A stretch of DNA of 64,000 nt from Amnibacterium setariae (GCF_003581425.1 NZ_QXTG01000001.1:372001-436000); one strand, 5' to 3'. Positions 7,435-19,157 are shown, counted from the stretch's first letter. A program made the numbers and translations. The notes: generated by a model not told the origin, from the sequence alone.

Positions 7435-7935
7435 TCAGCTGTGGTCGGCGCCGGCCTCGGACAGGCGGGTGAAGCCGTCCTGCACGATCTTCTCGGCCTC
7501 CGAGGCGTCGCCCCAGCCCTCGATGTTCACGAACTTGCCGGGCTCGAGGTCCTTGTAGCGGCGGAAGAAGTGCTCGATCTCGTTCCGGGTCTGCTCCGGC
7601 ACGTCGGCGAGGTCCTGGATGTGCTGCCAGCGCGGGTCCTTGTGCGGCACCACGACGACCTTGGCGTCGGAGCCGGCCTCGTCGCTCATGTTCAGCACGC
7701 CGACGGGGCGCACCTTCACCGCGACGCCCGGGAACGCCGGGTACTCGAGCAGCACGAGGGCGTCGACCGGGTCGCCGTCGAGGCCGAGGGTGTTCTCGAA
7801 GAAGCCGTAGTCCGTCGGGTAGACGAACGAGGTGAAGAGCACGCGGTCGAGCGTGACGCGACCGGTCACGTGGTCGACCTCGTACTTGTTGCGGCTCCCC
7901 TTGGGGATCTCGATGATCACGTCGTACGCGGCCAC
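7435..7935 (-). CDS. ppa: Inorganic pyrophosphatase
   Basis: Family I soluble pyrophosphatase, PPi to 2 Pi, pulling biosynthetic reactions forward. Start chosen at GTG 7935 ([12 protein letters not shown]), giving 166 residues, the usual length; an ATG 33 nt upstream is possible. Signature D-G-D-P-V-D-A-L-V with metal-binding aspartates, plus the substrate residues in N-K-Y-E-V-D, Y-P-x-D-Y-G and K-D-P-R. Divergent from tilS, which starts 45 nt away, as in related genomes. Confidence 0.97.
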   Translation of the reverse strand: MAAYDVIIEIPKGSRNKYEVDHVTGRVTLDRVLFTSFVYPTDYGFFENTLGLDGDPVDALVLLEYPAFPGVAVKVRPVGVLNMSDEAGSDAKVVVVPHKDPRWQHIQDLADVPEQTRNEIEHFFRRYKDLEPGKFVNIEGWGDASEAEKIVQDGFTRLSEAGADHS

Positions 7936-7967
7936 GGCGGTCCGTCCTCTCCTGGCTGAAGCGGCCA

Positions 7968-7973
7968 TAACGT
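7968..7973 (+). promoter_or_regulatory. Leaderless -10 box of tilS
   Basis: TAACGT followed by exactly 6 nt (TAGCGA) and the ATG of tilS at 7980. No Shine-Dalgarno sequence is present, so the mRNA probably starts at the A of the ATG. Confidence 0.6.
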
Positions 7974-7979
7974 TAGCGA

Positions 7980-8960
7980 ATGCCCGATCGGCCCCGCCTG
8001 ACGCCCGCGGTCGCGCAGACCCGGAGCGCGGTGCGGGAGGTGCTGCCGGAGGTCGGCTCCTCCGGCGGGCTCGTCGCGCTGTCCGGCGGCCCCGACTCCC
8101 TCGCGCTCGCGGCCGCCGCCGCCTTCGAGGCGCCGCGGGCGGGCGTGCCGATGGGCGCGGTGGTCGTCGACCACGGCATGCAGCCCGGGTCCGCCGAGGC
8201 CGCCGAGCGCGCAGCGGCCGCCGCGACGGCGCTGGGGCTCGCCCCGGTCCTGGTCCGGCGCGTGGCGGTCGGGCGCGACGGCGGCCCGGAGGCGGCGGCG
8301 CGCGTCGCGCGGTACGCCGCGTTCGAGGGCGCGATGGCGGAGACGGGCCGCGCCCGCGTGCTGCTCGGGCACACGCTCGAGGACCAGGCGGAGACCGTGC
8401 TGCTCGGCCTCGCCCGCGGCTCGGGACCGGACGCCCTCGCCGGCATGCGCGTCGCCGCGCCGCCGTACCTCCGGCCGCTCCTCGGCCTGCGGCGCAGCGC
8501 CACCGAGGCCGCCTGCGCCGACCAGGGGCTCGACCCGTGGCACGACCCGATGAACGCGGCCCTCGCGCATCCCCGCGTCCGGCTGCGGCGCACCGCCCTG
8601 CCGGCGCTCGAGGAGGCGATCGGCCCGGGCGTCGCGGAGGCGCTCGCCCGCACCGCCGCGCAGGTGCAGGAGGACGCGACCGCGCTCGACGCGATCGCCG
8701 AGGAGCTCGCGCCCGACCTGGCGGAGCTCGCCGAGGGCGGCATCGCGCTGCCGGTCGTCGCGCTCGCCGCGAACCCGCCCGCGATCGTGCACCGGCTCAT
8801 CCGCCTCGCCGTCGAGGACGAGTTCGGCCGCACCCTCTCCCGCGCGCAGACGCTGGCGGTCGCGCGACTCGTCTTCGCCTGGCACGGGCAGGAGGGCGTC
8901 GACCTGCCCGGCATTAGGGTGGTCCGCGCCGGCGGCCGGTTGGAGTTCACCGGCGCCTGA
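7980..8960 (+). CDS. tilS: tRNA(Ile)-lysidine synthase
   Basis: 326 residues. An N-type ATP pyrophosphatase that converts C34 of the CAU anticodon of minor tRNA-Ile to lysidine, switching it from Met to Ile decoding; essential. The PP-loop S-G-G-P-D-S is at residues 35-40, with the family motifs V-D-H-G-M-Q and [10 protein letters not shown] following. Shorter than the E. coli enzyme, lacking the C-terminal domain, as is normal in Actinobacteria. Leads a likely operon with hpt (14-nt gap). Confidence 0.95.
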   Translation: MPDRPRLTPAVAQTRSAVREVLPEVGSSGGLVALSGGPDSLALAAAAAFEAPRAGVPMGAVVVDHGMQPGSAEAAERAAAAATALGLAPVLVRRVAVGRDGGPEAAARVARYAAFEGAMAETGRARVLLGHTLEDQAETVLLGLARGSGPDALAGMRVAAPPYLRPLLGLRRSATEAACADQGLDPWHDPMNAALAHPRVRLRRTALPALEEAIGPGVAEALARTAAQVQEDATALDAIAEELAPDLAELAEGGIALPVVALAANPPAIVHRLIRLAVEDEFGRTLSRAQTLAVARLVFAWHGQEGVDLPGIRVVRAGGRLEFTGA

Positions 8961-8974
8961 GGGGGAACGAGCGC

Positions 8975-9538
8975 GTGGATTCCGACGACGTCCGGGGCGA
9001 CCTCGCCGAGGTGCTGCTGACCGAGCAGCGCATCCACGAGCGGATCGCCGAGCTGTGCCGTGAGATCGAGGCGCGCGACGCGGAGGCGTCCGACGGCACG
9101 CCGCTGCTGCTCGTCGGCGTGCTGAAGGGCGCGGTCATGGTCATGGCCGACCTCGCGCGCGAGCTGCGGATCCCGGTCCAGATGGACTGGATGGCCGTCA
9201 GCTCCTACGGCTCGAGCACCCGCTCCTCCGGCGTCGTGCGGATCCTCAAGGACCTCGACACCGAGCTCGCCGGGCGCCGCGTGCTCATCGTGGAGGACAT
9301 CCTCGACTCCGGCCTCACGCTCTCCTGGCTGGTGGAGAACCTGCGGTCCCGCGGGCCCGCCAGCGTCGAAGTCTGCACCCTGCTCCGCAAGCCCGAGGCC
9401 GTGAAGATCCGGGTCGACGTGCAGTACTGCGGGTTCGACATCCCGAACGCGTTCGTCATCGGCTACGGCCTCGACTACGCGGAGCGCTACCGCAACCTGC
9501 GCGACGTCGCGGTGCTCGCTCCGCACGTCTACCAGTAG
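8975..9538 (+). CDS. hpt: Hypoxanthine phosphoribosyltransferase
   Basis: 187 residues from GTG 8975 after GAGGGGGAAC. Purine salvage: hypoxanthine or guanine plus PRPP to IMP or GMP. The PRPP loop [14 protein letters not shown] is intact, L-K-G-A is the PPi loop, and S-S-Y-G-S the flexible loop. The tilS-hpt-ftsH order is the conserved one. Confidence 0.96.
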   Translation: MDSDDVRGDLAEVLLTEQRIHERIAELCREIEARDAEASDGTPLLLVGVLKGAVMVMADLARELRIPVQMDWMAVSSYGSSTRSSGVVRILKDLDTELAGRRVLIVEDILDSGLTLSWLVENLRSRGPASVEVCTLLRKPEAVKIRVDVQYCGFDIPNAFVIGYGLDYAERYRNLRDVAVLAPHVYQ

Positions 9539-9650
9539 CCCCCGAGGTCTGAGCGGCGACCAAGAGATCCCTGAGGGAGGCCGCGCAGGCGTCCCCCCAG
9601 GGCGAACAGCCGCTCGGCGTGGCTCCGCCGGGCGTTAGCCTGTGCGGACT

Positions 9651-11669
<2,019 letters not shown>

Positions 11670-11716
11670 TGGCGGGGGCGGCGGTGCGGTCCCCCGGCTC
11701 CGGAGGCTGATCGGCC

Positions 11717-12202
11717 GTGCGGCGCACGAGTCCCGCGGCGCTCGTGGGGATCGCGATCGCCGGAGCGGTGATCGGCTGGCTGCTGCAGGTCGGTCTGACG
11801 ACCGGCGGCGCCCCGTCGTTCATCCCCCCGGCGACCCTCTACTCGGTCCTCTTCATCCTCGCCTTCGGCCTGATCCTGCTCGGCCGTCCGGTCCGCCGGC
11901 TCGTCCGGGGCAAGGCCCGGCGGCCGGTGGATCCGTTCTTCGCGATGCGCGTCCTCGTGCTGGCCAAGGCGTCGAGCCTCACCGGCGCGCTGCTCGTCGG
12001 CGTCGCCGCGGCGCTCGCGGCCTACGCCGTCTCCCGTGCCGGCAGCACGGCGACGCCCGCGTTCTGGCCCGACGTGCTCACCGCGATCGGCGCGCTCGCG
12101 CTGCTGATCGCCGGGCTGGTGGTCGAGTGGTGGTGCCGCATCCCGCCCGAGGACCGCGCCGACGGCCCGGGACGGCCCGACCAGATCCCGGAGCAGCGAT
12201 GA
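11717..12202 (+). CDS. DUF3180 membrane protein
   Basis: 161 residues from GTG 11717 after GGAGG. Four hydrophobic segments (about 8-26, 40-56, 85-108, 117-137), short loops and a charged tail. The family is a marker of the actinobacterial ftsH-fol-pan-lysS neighbourhood, where it normally follows folK; here it follows ftsH directly. Its stop overlaps the start of the next gene (ATGA), so translation is coupled. Molecular function unknown. Confidence 0.85.
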   Translation: MRRTSPAALVGIAIAGAVIGWLLQVGLTTGGAPSFIPPATLYSVLFILAFGLILLGRPVRRLVRGKARRPVDPFFAMRVLVLAKASSLTGALLVGVAAALAAYAVSRAGSTATPAFWPDVLTAIGALALLIAGLVVEWWCRIPPEDRADGPGRPDQIPEQR

Positions 12203-12702
12203 CCGTCCTTCCTCCCCGCGCCCTCGACGCGGGCATCGCCGGGTGGCGTGGCGTCTCGAACCGGCTCGTCTGGGTCGACGTCGCCGCGATCCTCATGTCC
12301 GCGGTCTTCGGCGCGTTCGTGGGCCTGGCGCTGCTCCTGCTCGTCTTCCCGGACGGCTGGATCGGCCCGGTCGTGCTCGCCGCCGTCGCGGTCGTGACGG
12401 TGATCCGGCTCGTGATCGCGCCGCGCCGCGTGCGCGCGATCGGCTGGATCCTGCGCGACGACGACCTCGTCGTGCGCCGCGGCATCCTGCTCTCCCGCCT
12501 CGTCGCCGTCCCCTACGGCCGCATGCAGCTCGTCGACGTGAACCGCGGGCCGGTCGCGCGCCTGCTGGGGCTCGCCGAGCTGCGGCTCGTCACCGCCGCC
12601 GCCACGTCCGACGTCACGCTCCCCGGCCTGCCCGAGCAGGAGGCGGCCGAGCTCCGCGACGCGCTCGTGGAGCGGGCGGAGGAGCGGCGCGTGGGACTGT
12701 AG
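12199..12702 (+). CDS. PH-domain membrane protein (DUF304/bPH2), small
   Basis: 167 residues, ATG overlapping the upstream stop. Two transmembrane helices (about 30-50 and 56-73) precede a bacterial PH domain with the typical W-I-L-R-D-D-D-L-V-V-R-R-G-I-L and V-P-Y-G-R-M-Q-L-V-D motifs. These proteins form pairs with larger multi-PH membrane proteins, as here with the next gene 4 nt downstream. The YdbS/YdbT pair is the best-known relative. Role unproven. Confidence 0.85.
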   Translation: MTVLPPRALDAGIAGWRGVSNRLVWVDVAAILMSAVFGAFVGLALLLLVFPDGWIGPVVLAAVAVVTVIRLVIAPRRVRAIGWILRDDDLVVRRGILLSRLVAVPYGRMQLVDVNRGPVARLLGLAELRLVTAAATSDVTLPGLPEQEAAELRDALVERAEERRVGL

Positions 12703-12706
12703 GGCC

Positions 12707-14182
12707 ATGACGACCCCGGCAGCGCCGCCGAGGAGCCGGTACGTCGACGGCCTCTGGCACCGCCTCCACCCGGCGACGCCCCTGCTGCGCGGCGGCATCG
12801 GCCTCGTCGCCGTCCTGATCTACGTGGCGGGCAACCTCCGCGAGCGGCTCGTCGCCTGGGTCTTCGGCCTGCCGGACGTCAGCGGCGACCCGGTCGACGA
12901 GATCGGGCGCCACCACCTCGTCGGCCAGGCGAGCCTCGTCGTGCTCGGGGTGATCGTCGTGGGCATCGGCCTGTTCTACGTGTCGTGGCGCAACAGCGAG
13001 TTCCGGATCGACGGCGACGCCGTCACGGTGCGCTACGGCGTGCTCCTCCGCCGCACCCGCACCGCGAAGCTCGACCGGATCCAGGGCGTCACGATCCAGC
13101 GGCCCCTGCTCGCGCGCATCGTCGGCGCCGCCCGCGTCGAGCTCGACGTCGCCGGGCAGAACGCGAACGTCCGGCTCGAGTACCTGTCGAACCCCGCGGC
13201 CGAGGACCTGCGGCGCGATGTGCTCGTGCTCGCGTCCGGACGTCGCGAGGAGCAGCGCGCACCGGAGGAGGGCGTCGAGGCGGCGGTGCTCGCGGAGCCG
13301 GGGCGCCCCGTCGTGCGCGTCACGCCCGGGCGGGCGATCGGCTCGGTGGTGCTCTCCGAGACCCTGGTCGTGCTCGTGATCGTCGCGGGCGTCGTGATCC
13401 CGGTGCTCGGGGCGTTCGGGATGGCCGCCGTCGCGACCGTGTCGTTCGTGCCGCTCGTGATCGGCTCGATCACGGTCCTGATCCGCCGGGTCGGGCGCAA
13501 CCTGCGCTTCTCCGTCGAGTCCACCGCCGACGGCGTGCGCGTCGCGTCCGGCGTCGTCAGCACGAGCACGGAGGCGCTCCCGCCCGGCCGCGTGCACGCG
13601 CTGCGCATCGAGCAGCCGCTGCTCTGGCGCCCCCTCGGCTGGTGGCGCGTCTCGGTGAACCGCGCCGGCCACGCGGCCGGCCGCCGGAACGCGGACTCGG
13701 AGCGCTCGCTGGCGCCCGTCGCGACGACCGCCGAGGTGCTGGAGCTCCTGCCGCTGCTCGTCCCGGACCTCGCGGACGACCCCGAGGTGCTGATGGCCGG
13801 CCTCGTCGGGCGCGGCGACGGCCAGGACTTCACGCCCGCACCGCGGCGTGCGGCGTGGCTGCGCCCGCTCGCCTGGCGACGGACCGGCTTCCGCCTCACC
13901 CGCCACTCGGTGCTGGCGCGCGGCGGGCTCCTCCACCGGGAGCTCGTCGTCGTCCCCGACGCGCGGATGCAGAGCGTGTCGCTCAAGCAGGGCCCGGTCG
14001 AACGGCTGCTGCGCGTCGCGACCGTGCACCCGCACGTCGTGGGCGGGCCGGTGAGCACGCGGCTGCGGCTCGTCGACGTCGACCGCGCGCAGCGGCTCTT
14101 CCTCGAGCTCGAGGAGATCGGCGCGGGCGCCCGCCGCTCCGACGTCTCGCACCGCTGGGGCGACGGGGGGACGGCCCCGTGA
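12707..14182 (+). CDS. PH-domain membrane protein (DUF304/bPH2), large
   Basis: 491 residues. Two hydrophobic pairs (about 24-44 and 73-93; 208-232 and 234-258) alternate with three bPH2 domains: Y-V-S-W-R-N-S-E-F-R-I-D-G-D at about 90, S-V-E-S-T-A-D-G-V-R-V at about 267, and W-R-R-T-G-F-R-L-T-R-H at about 390. YdbT-like in layout and paired with the small partner directly upstream. The stop overlaps the next start (GTGA), showing coupling within the operon. Likely an envelope or stress-related membrane complex; no activity known. Confidence 0.85.
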   Translation: MTTPAAPPRSRYVDGLWHRLHPATPLLRGGIGLVAVLIYVAGNLRERLVAWVFGLPDVSGDPVDEIGRHHLVGQASLVVLGVIVVGIGLFYVSWRNSEFRIDGDAVTVRYGVLLRRTRTAKLDRIQGVTIQRPLLARIVGAARVELDVAGQNANVRLEYLSNPAAEDLRRDVLVLASGRREEQRAPEEGVEAAVLAEPGRPVVRVTPGRAIGSVVLSETLVVLVIVAGVVIPVLGAFGMAAVATVSFVPLVIGSITVLIRRVGRNLRFSVESTADGVRVASGVVSTSTEALPPGRVHALRIEQPLLWRPLGWWRVSVNRAGHAAGRRNADSERSLAPVATTAEVLELLPLLVPDLADDPEVLMAGLVGRGDGQDFTPAPRRAAWLRPLAWRRTGFRLTRHSVLARGGLLHRELVVVPDARMQSVSLKQGPVERLLRVATVHPHVVGGPVSTRLRLVDVDRAQRLFLELEEIGAGARRSDVSHRWGDGGTAP

Positions 14183-14886
14183 GGCCCGCCGGACGGCTCG
14201 GGGTCGGTGTCGTCGGCGCAGGGCGGGTGGGTCCGGTGCTCGGCGCCGCCCTCGCGGGTGCGGGGCACGCGCTCATCGGCATCGCGGCGGTCTCGCAGCA
14301 GAGCCGCGACCGCGCCGACGCGATGCTGCCCGGCGTCCCCGTGCTGACCGTGCCGGAGGTGGTGGAGCGCAGCGAGCTCGTGCTGCTCGCGGTGCCCGAC
14401 GACGAGTTGCCCGGGCTCGTCGACGGGCTCGCGGAGGCGGGCGTCTGGGTCGGCGGCCAGCTCGTCGTGCACACGTCCCCGCGGTACGGCACGGACGTGC
14501 TGCTGCCCGCGGTGCGCCGCGGCGCGATCCCGGTGGCGCTCGCGCCCGCGATGGCGTTCACGGGGACGAGCGTCGACCTGGCACGCCTCCGCGAGGCGCG
14601 CTGCGCCGTGACCGCCCCCGCCCCTGTGCTGCCGATCGGGCAGGCCCTCGCGGTCGAGATGGGCTGCGAGCCGGTGGTCGTCGCCGAGGAGGACCGCGCC
14701 GCCTGGGCGACGGCGCTCGACGAGGCCGTGCGACCGCTCGAGCAGGCGCTCCGTGCGGCCTCGGCCGCGCTCGCGCGGCTGGGGATCGACGAGCCGGACG
14801 CGGTGCTGGGGCCCGTCGCGCGCTCGGCGCTGGAGCGGGCGCTGCTGTCCGCGCGGCGAGCGGGCAGGGAGGACGACGGGGCATGA
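14179..14886 (+). CDS. Rossmann-like / DUF2520 protein
   Basis: 235 residues from GTG 14179 (GTGA overlap). N-terminal NAD(P)-type Rossmann fold with G-V-V-G-A-G-R-V-G, then a C-terminal helical DUF2520 domain, an arrangement like ketopantoate or pyrroline-carboxylate reductases. It sits directly before panC and overlaps it by 4 nt (ATGA). In many Actinobacteria this gene occupies the same place, and a role as the ketopantoate-reductase step or a regulator of pantothenate synthesis has been suggested from context only. Confidence 0.85.
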   Translation: MRPAGRLGVGVVGAGRVGPVLGAALAGAGHALIGIAAVSQQSRDRADAMLPGVPVLTVPEVVERSELVLLAVPDDELPGLVDGLAEAGVWVGGQLVVHTSPRYGTDVLLPAVRRGAIPVALAPAMAFTGTSVDLARLREARCAVTAPAPVLPIGQALAVEMGCEPVVVAEEDRAAWATALDEAVRPLEQALRAASAALARLGIDEPDAVLGPVARSALERALLSARRAGREDDGA

Positions 14887-15731
14887 CGACGACGGCCACG
14901 ACGATCGCGGCGGTGCGCGCCGAGGTGGCGGCGGCGCACGGCCGTGGCGCGCGGGTCGCGCTGGTGCCGACCATGGGCGCCCTCCACGCCGGCCACCTCG
15001 CGCTCGTCGCCCGGGCGCGCGAGGTCGCGGACGTCGTCGTGGTCTCCGTGTTCGTGAACCCGCTGCAGTTCGGGCCGAAGGAGGACTTCGCGCGCTACCC
15101 CCGCGACCTCGCCGCGGACACCGCGCTGCTCGAGACCGCGGGCGCCGACGTGCTGTTCGCGCCGGACGCCGCCGAGCTGCTGCCGGTCGGCGGCACCGGG
15201 ATCCGCGTCGCGGCGGGGCCGATCGGCGACGTGCTCGAGGGCCGCATCCGGCCGGGCCACTTCGACGGCGTGCTGACGATCGTGCTGAAGCTGCTGCACG
15301 TCGTCGGCCCGGAGGTCGCCGTGTTCGGGCAGAAGGACGCGCAGCAGGTCTTCCTCGTCGGCCGGATGATCGCGGAGCTCGACGTGCCCGTCGCCCTCGA
15401 GGTCGTCGGCACCGTCCGCGAGGAGGACGGGCTCGCCCGCTCCAGCCGTAACGCCTACCTCGACGCGCACGGCCGCGCCCTCGCTCGCGCGGTGCCCGCC
15501 GCGCTCGACGCCGCCGGGTCCGCCGCCGACCGGGGCGTCGACGCGATGGTCGCCGCGGCGCAGGGCGCGCTCGCGGGGGAGGACGGCGCCGACCTCGACT
15601 ACCTGGCGGTCGTCGACCCGGCCACGTTCCGGCCCGTGGACGACGGGTATCGTGGCCGTGCCCTCGTGCTCGTCGCCGCCCGGGTCGGCGGAACCCGGCT
15701 GATCGACAACCGGTTCGTCCACCTCGGCTGA
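14883..15731 (+). CDS. panC: Pantothenate synthetase
   Basis: 282 residues, ATG overlapping the upstream stop. Joins pantoate and beta-alanine with ATP to make pantothenate. The H-I-G-H-like ATP motif [11 protein letters not shown] is at about 29-39, then [15 protein letters not shown] and the K-M-S-K-S-equivalent S-S-R-N-A-Y-L. Complete. panB and panD are not in the window. lysS follows 37 nt downstream. Confidence 0.97.
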   Translation: MTTTATTIAAVRAEVAAAHGRGARVALVPTMGALHAGHLALVARAREVADVVVVSVFVNPLQFGPKEDFARYPRDLAADTALLETAGADVLFAPDAAELLPVGGTGIRVAAGPIGDVLEGRIRPGHFDGVLTIVLKLLHVVGPEVAVFGQKDAQQVFLVGRMIAELDVPVALEVVGTVREEDGLARSSRNAYLDAHGRALARAVPAALDAAGSAADRGVDAMVAAAQGALAGEDGADLDYLAVVDPATFRPVDDGYRGRALVLVAARVGGTRLIDNRFVHLG

Positions 15732-15768
15732 GCGACGACGCGCCGACCGAGCCGATCAGGAGCACCGC

Positions 15769-17250
15769 GTGACGGACGTCGCCGCCGACGACACCAACGA
15801 GCAGCGCGAGGTCCGGCTCGGTAAGCGCGCCCGGCTGCTCGACCGCGGCGAGGAGGCCTACCCCGTCGCGGTCCCCGTGACGGACACGATCCCGGCCGTC
15901 CGCGAGCGGTACGCCGACCTCGCCACCGACACGGCGACGGGCGACGTCGTCGGGCTCGCCGGCCGCGTGGTGCACCTCCGGAACACCGGCAAGCTCTGCT
16001 TCGCCGCGCTGCAGTCGGGCGACGGCAGCCGCATCCAGGCGATGGTGAGCCTCGACCAGGTGGGGGAGGAGTCCCTCGTCGACTGGAAGGCGGTCGTCGA
16101 CCTCGGGGACCAGCTCTTCGTCCGCGGCGAGGTCATCACCTCCCGTCGCGGCGAGCTCTCCGTGCTCGTGCACGAGTGGCGGATCGCGGCGAAGGCGCTG
16201 CTGCCGCTGCCGAACCTGCACTCCGAGCTGTCGGAAGAGACGCGGGTCCGCAACCGCTACCTCGACCTCATCGCGCGGCCCGCGGCGCGGACGATGGTGC
16301 GCACCCGCGCGACCGCCGTCGCCTCCCTCCGCGCCACCTTCGCCGAGCGCGGCTACATCGAGCTCGAGACCCCGATGCTGCAGACGCAGCACGGTGGTGC
16401 CTCTGCCCGCCCCTTCGTGACGCACTCGAACGCGTTCGACACCGAGCTGTTCCTCCGCATCGCGCCGGAGCTGTTCCTCAAGCGCGCCGTCGTCGGCGGC
16501 CTCGAGCGGGTGTTCGAGATCAACCGGAACTTCCGCAACGAGGGCGCCGACTCCACGCACTCGCCCGAGTTCGCGATGCTCGAGTCCTACGAGACGTACT
16601 CGGACTACAACGGCATCGCCGACCTCGTGCAGGACCTCGTGCAGCGGTCGGCCGTCGCGGTCGGCGGCTCCACGACCGTCACCTGGACGGACGGCACCGA
16701 GTTCGACCTCGGCGGCGAGTGGGACCGCATCTCGATGTACCCGTCGCTGTCCGCGGCGGCCGGCGTCGAGATCACGCCGGAGACGCCGCTCGAGGAGCTC
16801 GTCGCGCTCGCCGATCGGCTCGAGATCGAGGTCGCGCACCCGATCCGCGGCAAGTACGTCGAGGAGCTCTGGGAGCACTTCGTGAAGCCGGGGCTCGTCA
16901 AGCCGACGTTCGTCATGGACTTCCCGGTCGACACCTCGCCGCTCGTGCGCGACCACCGCTCGATCCCCGGCGTCGTCGAGAAGTTCGACCTGTACGTGCG
17001 CGGCTTCGAGCTCGCCACGGGCTACTCCGAGCTGACGGACCCGATCGTGCAGCGGCAGCGCTTCGTCGAGCAGGCCGTGCTCGCGGCGGGCGGCGACCCG
17101 GACGCGATGCGGGTCGACGAGGAGTTCCTCCGCGCGCTCGAGTTCGGCATGCCGCCGACCGGCGGTCTCGGCATGGGCATCGACCGGCTGCTCATGGCCC
17201 TGACCGGCGAGGGCATCCGGGAGACGATCCTCTTCCCGCTCGTCAAGTAG
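15769..17250 (+). CDS. lysS: Lysyl-tRNA synthetase (class II)
   Basis: 493 residues from GTG 15769 after AGGAGC. N-terminal OB-fold anticodon domain ([11 protein letters not shown]), then the class II catalytic core: motif 1 near I-E-L-E-T-P-M-L, motif 2 F-R-N-E-G-A-D and E-F-A-M-L-E, motif 3 G-L-G-M-G-I-D-R-L. Charges tRNA-Lys. Last gene of the ftsH-to-lysS block. Confidence 0.97.
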   Translation: MTDVAADDTNEQREVRLGKRARLLDRGEEAYPVAVPVTDTIPAVRERYADLATDTATGDVVGLAGRVVHLRNTGKLCFAALQSGDGSRIQAMVSLDQVGEESLVDWKAVVDLGDQLFVRGEVITSRRGELSVLVHEWRIAAKALLPLPNLHSELSEETRVRNRYLDLIARPAARTMVRTRATAVASLRATFAERGYIELETPMLQTQHGGASARPFVTHSNAFDTELFLRIAPELFLKRAVVGGLERVFEINRNFRNEGADSTHSPEFAMLESYETYSDYNGIADLVQDLVQRSAVAVGGSTTVTWTDGTEFDLGGEWDRISMYPSLSAAAGVEITPETPLEELVALADRLEIEVAHPIRGKYVEELWEHFVKPGLVKPTFVMDFPVDTSPLVRDHRSIPGVVEKFDLYVRGFELATGYSELTDPIVQRQRFVEQAVLAAGGDPDAMRVDEEFLRALEFGMPPTGGLGMGIDRLLMALTGEGIRETILFPLVK

Positions 17251-17296
17251 CGGGCGGCCGCCGACCCCGGCGGAGTTCCACCCGATGCCGCCCCGG

Positions 17297-17318
17297 CGTC
17301 ACCGGGCGTTCATGTTCG
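17297..17318 (+). promoter_or_regulatory. Possible PHO box of the alkaline phosphatase
   Basis: Two 11-nt units in direct orientation, CGTCACCGGGC then GTTCATGTTCG, resemble the actinobacterial PhoP box (GTTCACC units 11 nt apart); each matches 5 of 7 core positions. It lies about 80 nt before the phosphatase start, where phosphate control would be expected. Match quality is only moderate. Confidence 0.3.
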
Positions 17319-17360
17319 AACCATGTGCTGCTCCTGGCCGCTTCCAAGAGAAGCGGTGCA

Positions 17361-17379
17361 GCGCGCCGGTCCGGCGCGC
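17361..17379 (+). promoter_or_regulatory. 5' UTR hairpin of the alkaline phosphatase
   Basis: GCGCGCC and GGCGCGC separated by 5 nt, 18 nt before the ATG and just upstream of the GAAGGAG ribosome-binding site. Stable enough to affect ribosome loading or mRNA stability; role unproven. Confidence 0.4.
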
Positions 17380-17397
17380 GTGAACGAAGGAGCTCGC

Positions 17398-18663
17398 ATG
17401 AAGACCCGATCCCGCCGCCTCCTGGTGGCCGGCATCGCCGGCGCCACCGCCGCCGGCGTCGCCCTCGCCGCCGCCCCGCTCGCGACCGCCGACGAGGCCG
17501 GTCGCCACCACGGCAACCACCGCAGCGTCATCTTCGTCAACGGCGACGGCATGAGCGCTGCGCACCGCGAGGCCGCGCGCCTGAACCTCAAGGGACGCTT
17601 CGGCCAGCTGGAGATGAACAAGCTGCCCGCCGCCGGCTTCGAGGCGACCACGCCCGACGACCCGAGCACCGTCATCACCGACTCCGCCGCGGCAGCGACG
17701 GCGTGGGCGACCGGGAAGAAGACCTACAACGGCGCGATCAGCGTCGACCCGTCCGGCAAGGCGCTCACCTACCTCGGCGCCGAGGCGAAGAAGGCGGGCA
17801 AGGCGACCGGCCTCGTCACGACCGCCCAGGTGACGGACGCCTCCCCGGCGGCGTTCTTCTCCAGCACGGCGCAGCGCAGCCAGCAGAGCGAGATCGCGCG
17901 CCAGTACCTCGAGGTGAGCAAGCCCGACGTGATCCTGGGCGGCGGCGAGGACTGGTGGTACCCGGCCGGGAACCCCGGGGAGTTCCAGGACAACCCGGCC
18001 AAGGACCCGACCGAGCAGAGCAAGAGCACGGCGGGCGACCTCGTCGCGAAGGCGAAGTCGAAGGGCTACCAGTACGTCTCGAGCCCTGAGCAGCTCGCGA
18101 AGGCGAAGAGCGGCAAGCTGCTCGGCCTGTTCTCGAACGAGGAGATGTTCGAGCAGCGCCCGGAGGGCGAGGGCGACCTCTACGCGCCGAAGCCGACGCT
18201 GCAGGCGATGACGGAGAAGGCGCTCAGCACCGTCTCGAAGAACAAGAAGGGCTTCTTCCTGTTCGTCGAGGAGGAGGGCGTCGACGAGTTCTCGCACGAG
18301 AACAACGGCGAGAAGATGCTGAAGGCGATGGCCGCCCTGGACCAGACGGTCGGGATGCTGCGCAAATACGTCGCGAAGCACCCGGACACGCTGCTCGTCG
18401 TCACGGGCGACCACGACTGCGGCGGCCTGACCGTCGAGGACACGGGCACCACGGACGAGTCCGGCGACGGCATCTCCGCCGAGGACGGCCCCTTCACGGT
18501 GGCCGGCAGCAAGTACACGTTCGACCTGGACTGGACCACGAGCGGCCACACCGGCGTCCCGACCCCCGTCACCGCCGCCGGCTACGGCGCGAGCGGTCTC
18601 GTCGGCTCGTACCAGAACACCCACGTGCACACCGTGCTGCGGAACGTGCTGCTCGGTCGCTGA
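17398..18663 (+). CDS. phoA: Secreted alkaline phosphatase
   Basis: 421 residues, ATG 17398 after GAAGGAGC. Sec-type signal peptide (K-T-R-S-R-R-L-L-V-A-G-I-A-G..., cleavage near A-T-A-D-E). PhoA-type metal hydrolase: first metal Asp in N-G-D-G-M, nucleophile Ser in I-T-D-S-A-A-A-A-T-A-W, metal residues in E-E-E-G-V-D-E-F-S-H and G-D-H-D-C-G-G, and a late His in S-G-H-T-G-V-P. It releases Pi from phosphomonoesters outside the cell. Stands alone with its own terminator, as expected for a phosphate-starvation gene. Symbol by family only. Confidence 0.9.
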   Translation: MKTRSRRLLVAGIAGATAAGVALAAAPLATADEAGRHHGNHRSVIFVNGDGMSAAHREAARLNLKGRFGQLEMNKLPAAGFEATTPDDPSTVITDSAAAATAWATGKKTYNGAISVDPSGKALTYLGAEAKKAGKATGLVTTAQVTDASPAAFFSSTAQRSQQSEIARQYLEVSKPDVILGGGEDWWYPAGNPGEFQDNPAKDPTEQSKSTAGDLVAKAKSKGYQYVSSPEQLAKAKSGKLLGLFSNEEMFEQRPEGEGDLYAPKPTLQAMTEKALSTVSKNKKGFFLFVEEEGVDEFSHENNGEKMLKAMAALDQTVGMLRKYVAKHPDTLLVVTGDHDCGGLTVEDTGTTDESGDGISAEDGPFTVAGSKYTFDLDWTTSGHTGVPTPVTAAGYGASGLVGSYQNTHVHTVLRNVLLGR

Positions 18664-18673
18664 CCGACCCGGT

Positions 18674-18708
18674 CGAAGGGGTCCGCGCCACCGGCGCGGG
18701 CCCCTTCG
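18674..18708 (+). terminator. Terminator of the alkaline phosphatase gene
   Basis: CGAAGGGGTCCGCGCC pairs with GGCGCGGGCCCCTTCG around a tiny loop, starting 10 nt after the stop. No long T-run, typical of high-GC terminators. Confidence 0.8.
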
Positions 18709-18738
18709 TCGTCCCCGCGGGTGATCCGCCCCGCCCGC

Positions 18739-18787
18739 TTCTTCCGCTGGTCGAGGTGCGAGGGCAGCGAGCCTCGAGACCACGAGC
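18739..18787. repeat. TGGTCGAG / CTCGAGACCA dispersed repeat
   Basis: GCTGGTCGAGGTGCGAGGG ... GAGCCTCGAGACCACGAG, an imperfect inverted repeat. Similar CTCGAGACC stems lie at 45046-45080, and short intergenic repeats of this kind are common in Microbacteriaceae. Non-coding. Confidence 0.5.
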
Positions 18788-18845
18788 CCGCGGCGCCGCT
18801 CTTCGCGATCCACCCCGCGGGCGCCTTGAGACCGGAGGCCCGACG

Positions 18846-18851
18846 TAGGCT
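18846..18851 (+). promoter_or_regulatory. Leaderless -10 box of the 66-residue gene
   Basis: TAGGCT, 6 nt (GGACCC), then the GTG at 18858. Same geometry as tilS and radA. Confidence 0.5.
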
Positions 18852-18857
18852 GGACCC

Positions 18858-19058
18858 GTGGGAGCGATCGGCGGCTGGGACGAGGGCCTGTGGGCGATCG
18901 TGCCCACCATCGCGGTGCTCGCCATCTTCTGGTTCGCCCTGCGCGCGATCCTCCGCGCCGATCGCACCGAGCGCGAGGCGCAGGCCCGCATCGAGGCGGA
19001 CGAGGACGCGCGGCTGCTCGCCGACGCGCAGCGCCGCGAGGCCGACCGCTCCGCCTGA
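18858..19058 (+). CDS. Small single-pass membrane protein
   Basis: 66 residues from GTG 18858. One transmembrane helix (about 11-30, W-A-I-V-P-T-I-A-V-L-A-I-F-W-F-A-L) followed by a highly charged, Ala/Glu/Arg-rich helix. Resembles small conserved actinobacterial proteins encoded near clpC or lysS; no function known. Leaderless start supports that it is real. Confidence 0.65.
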   Translation: MGAIGGWDEGLWAIVPTIAVLAIFWFALRAILRADRTEREAQARIEADEDARLLADAQRREADRSA

Positions 19059-19157
19059 CCCGTCGGGCCGGCTCTGCCGATCCGCTCCTCGGCCCGCCCG
19101 TCGCGCCGGCTGCGGACACCTGCATCCGCTGCAGCACGCGCCGGTGACCGCGAGGCG

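Noticed and set aside
13033-16956. Very long reverse-strand open frame of about 1300 codons
   Set aside because: It is the antisense of the PH-domain, DUF2520, panC and lysS genes; the translation is low-complexity His/Arg/Asp-rich, the usual shadow in high-GC DNA.
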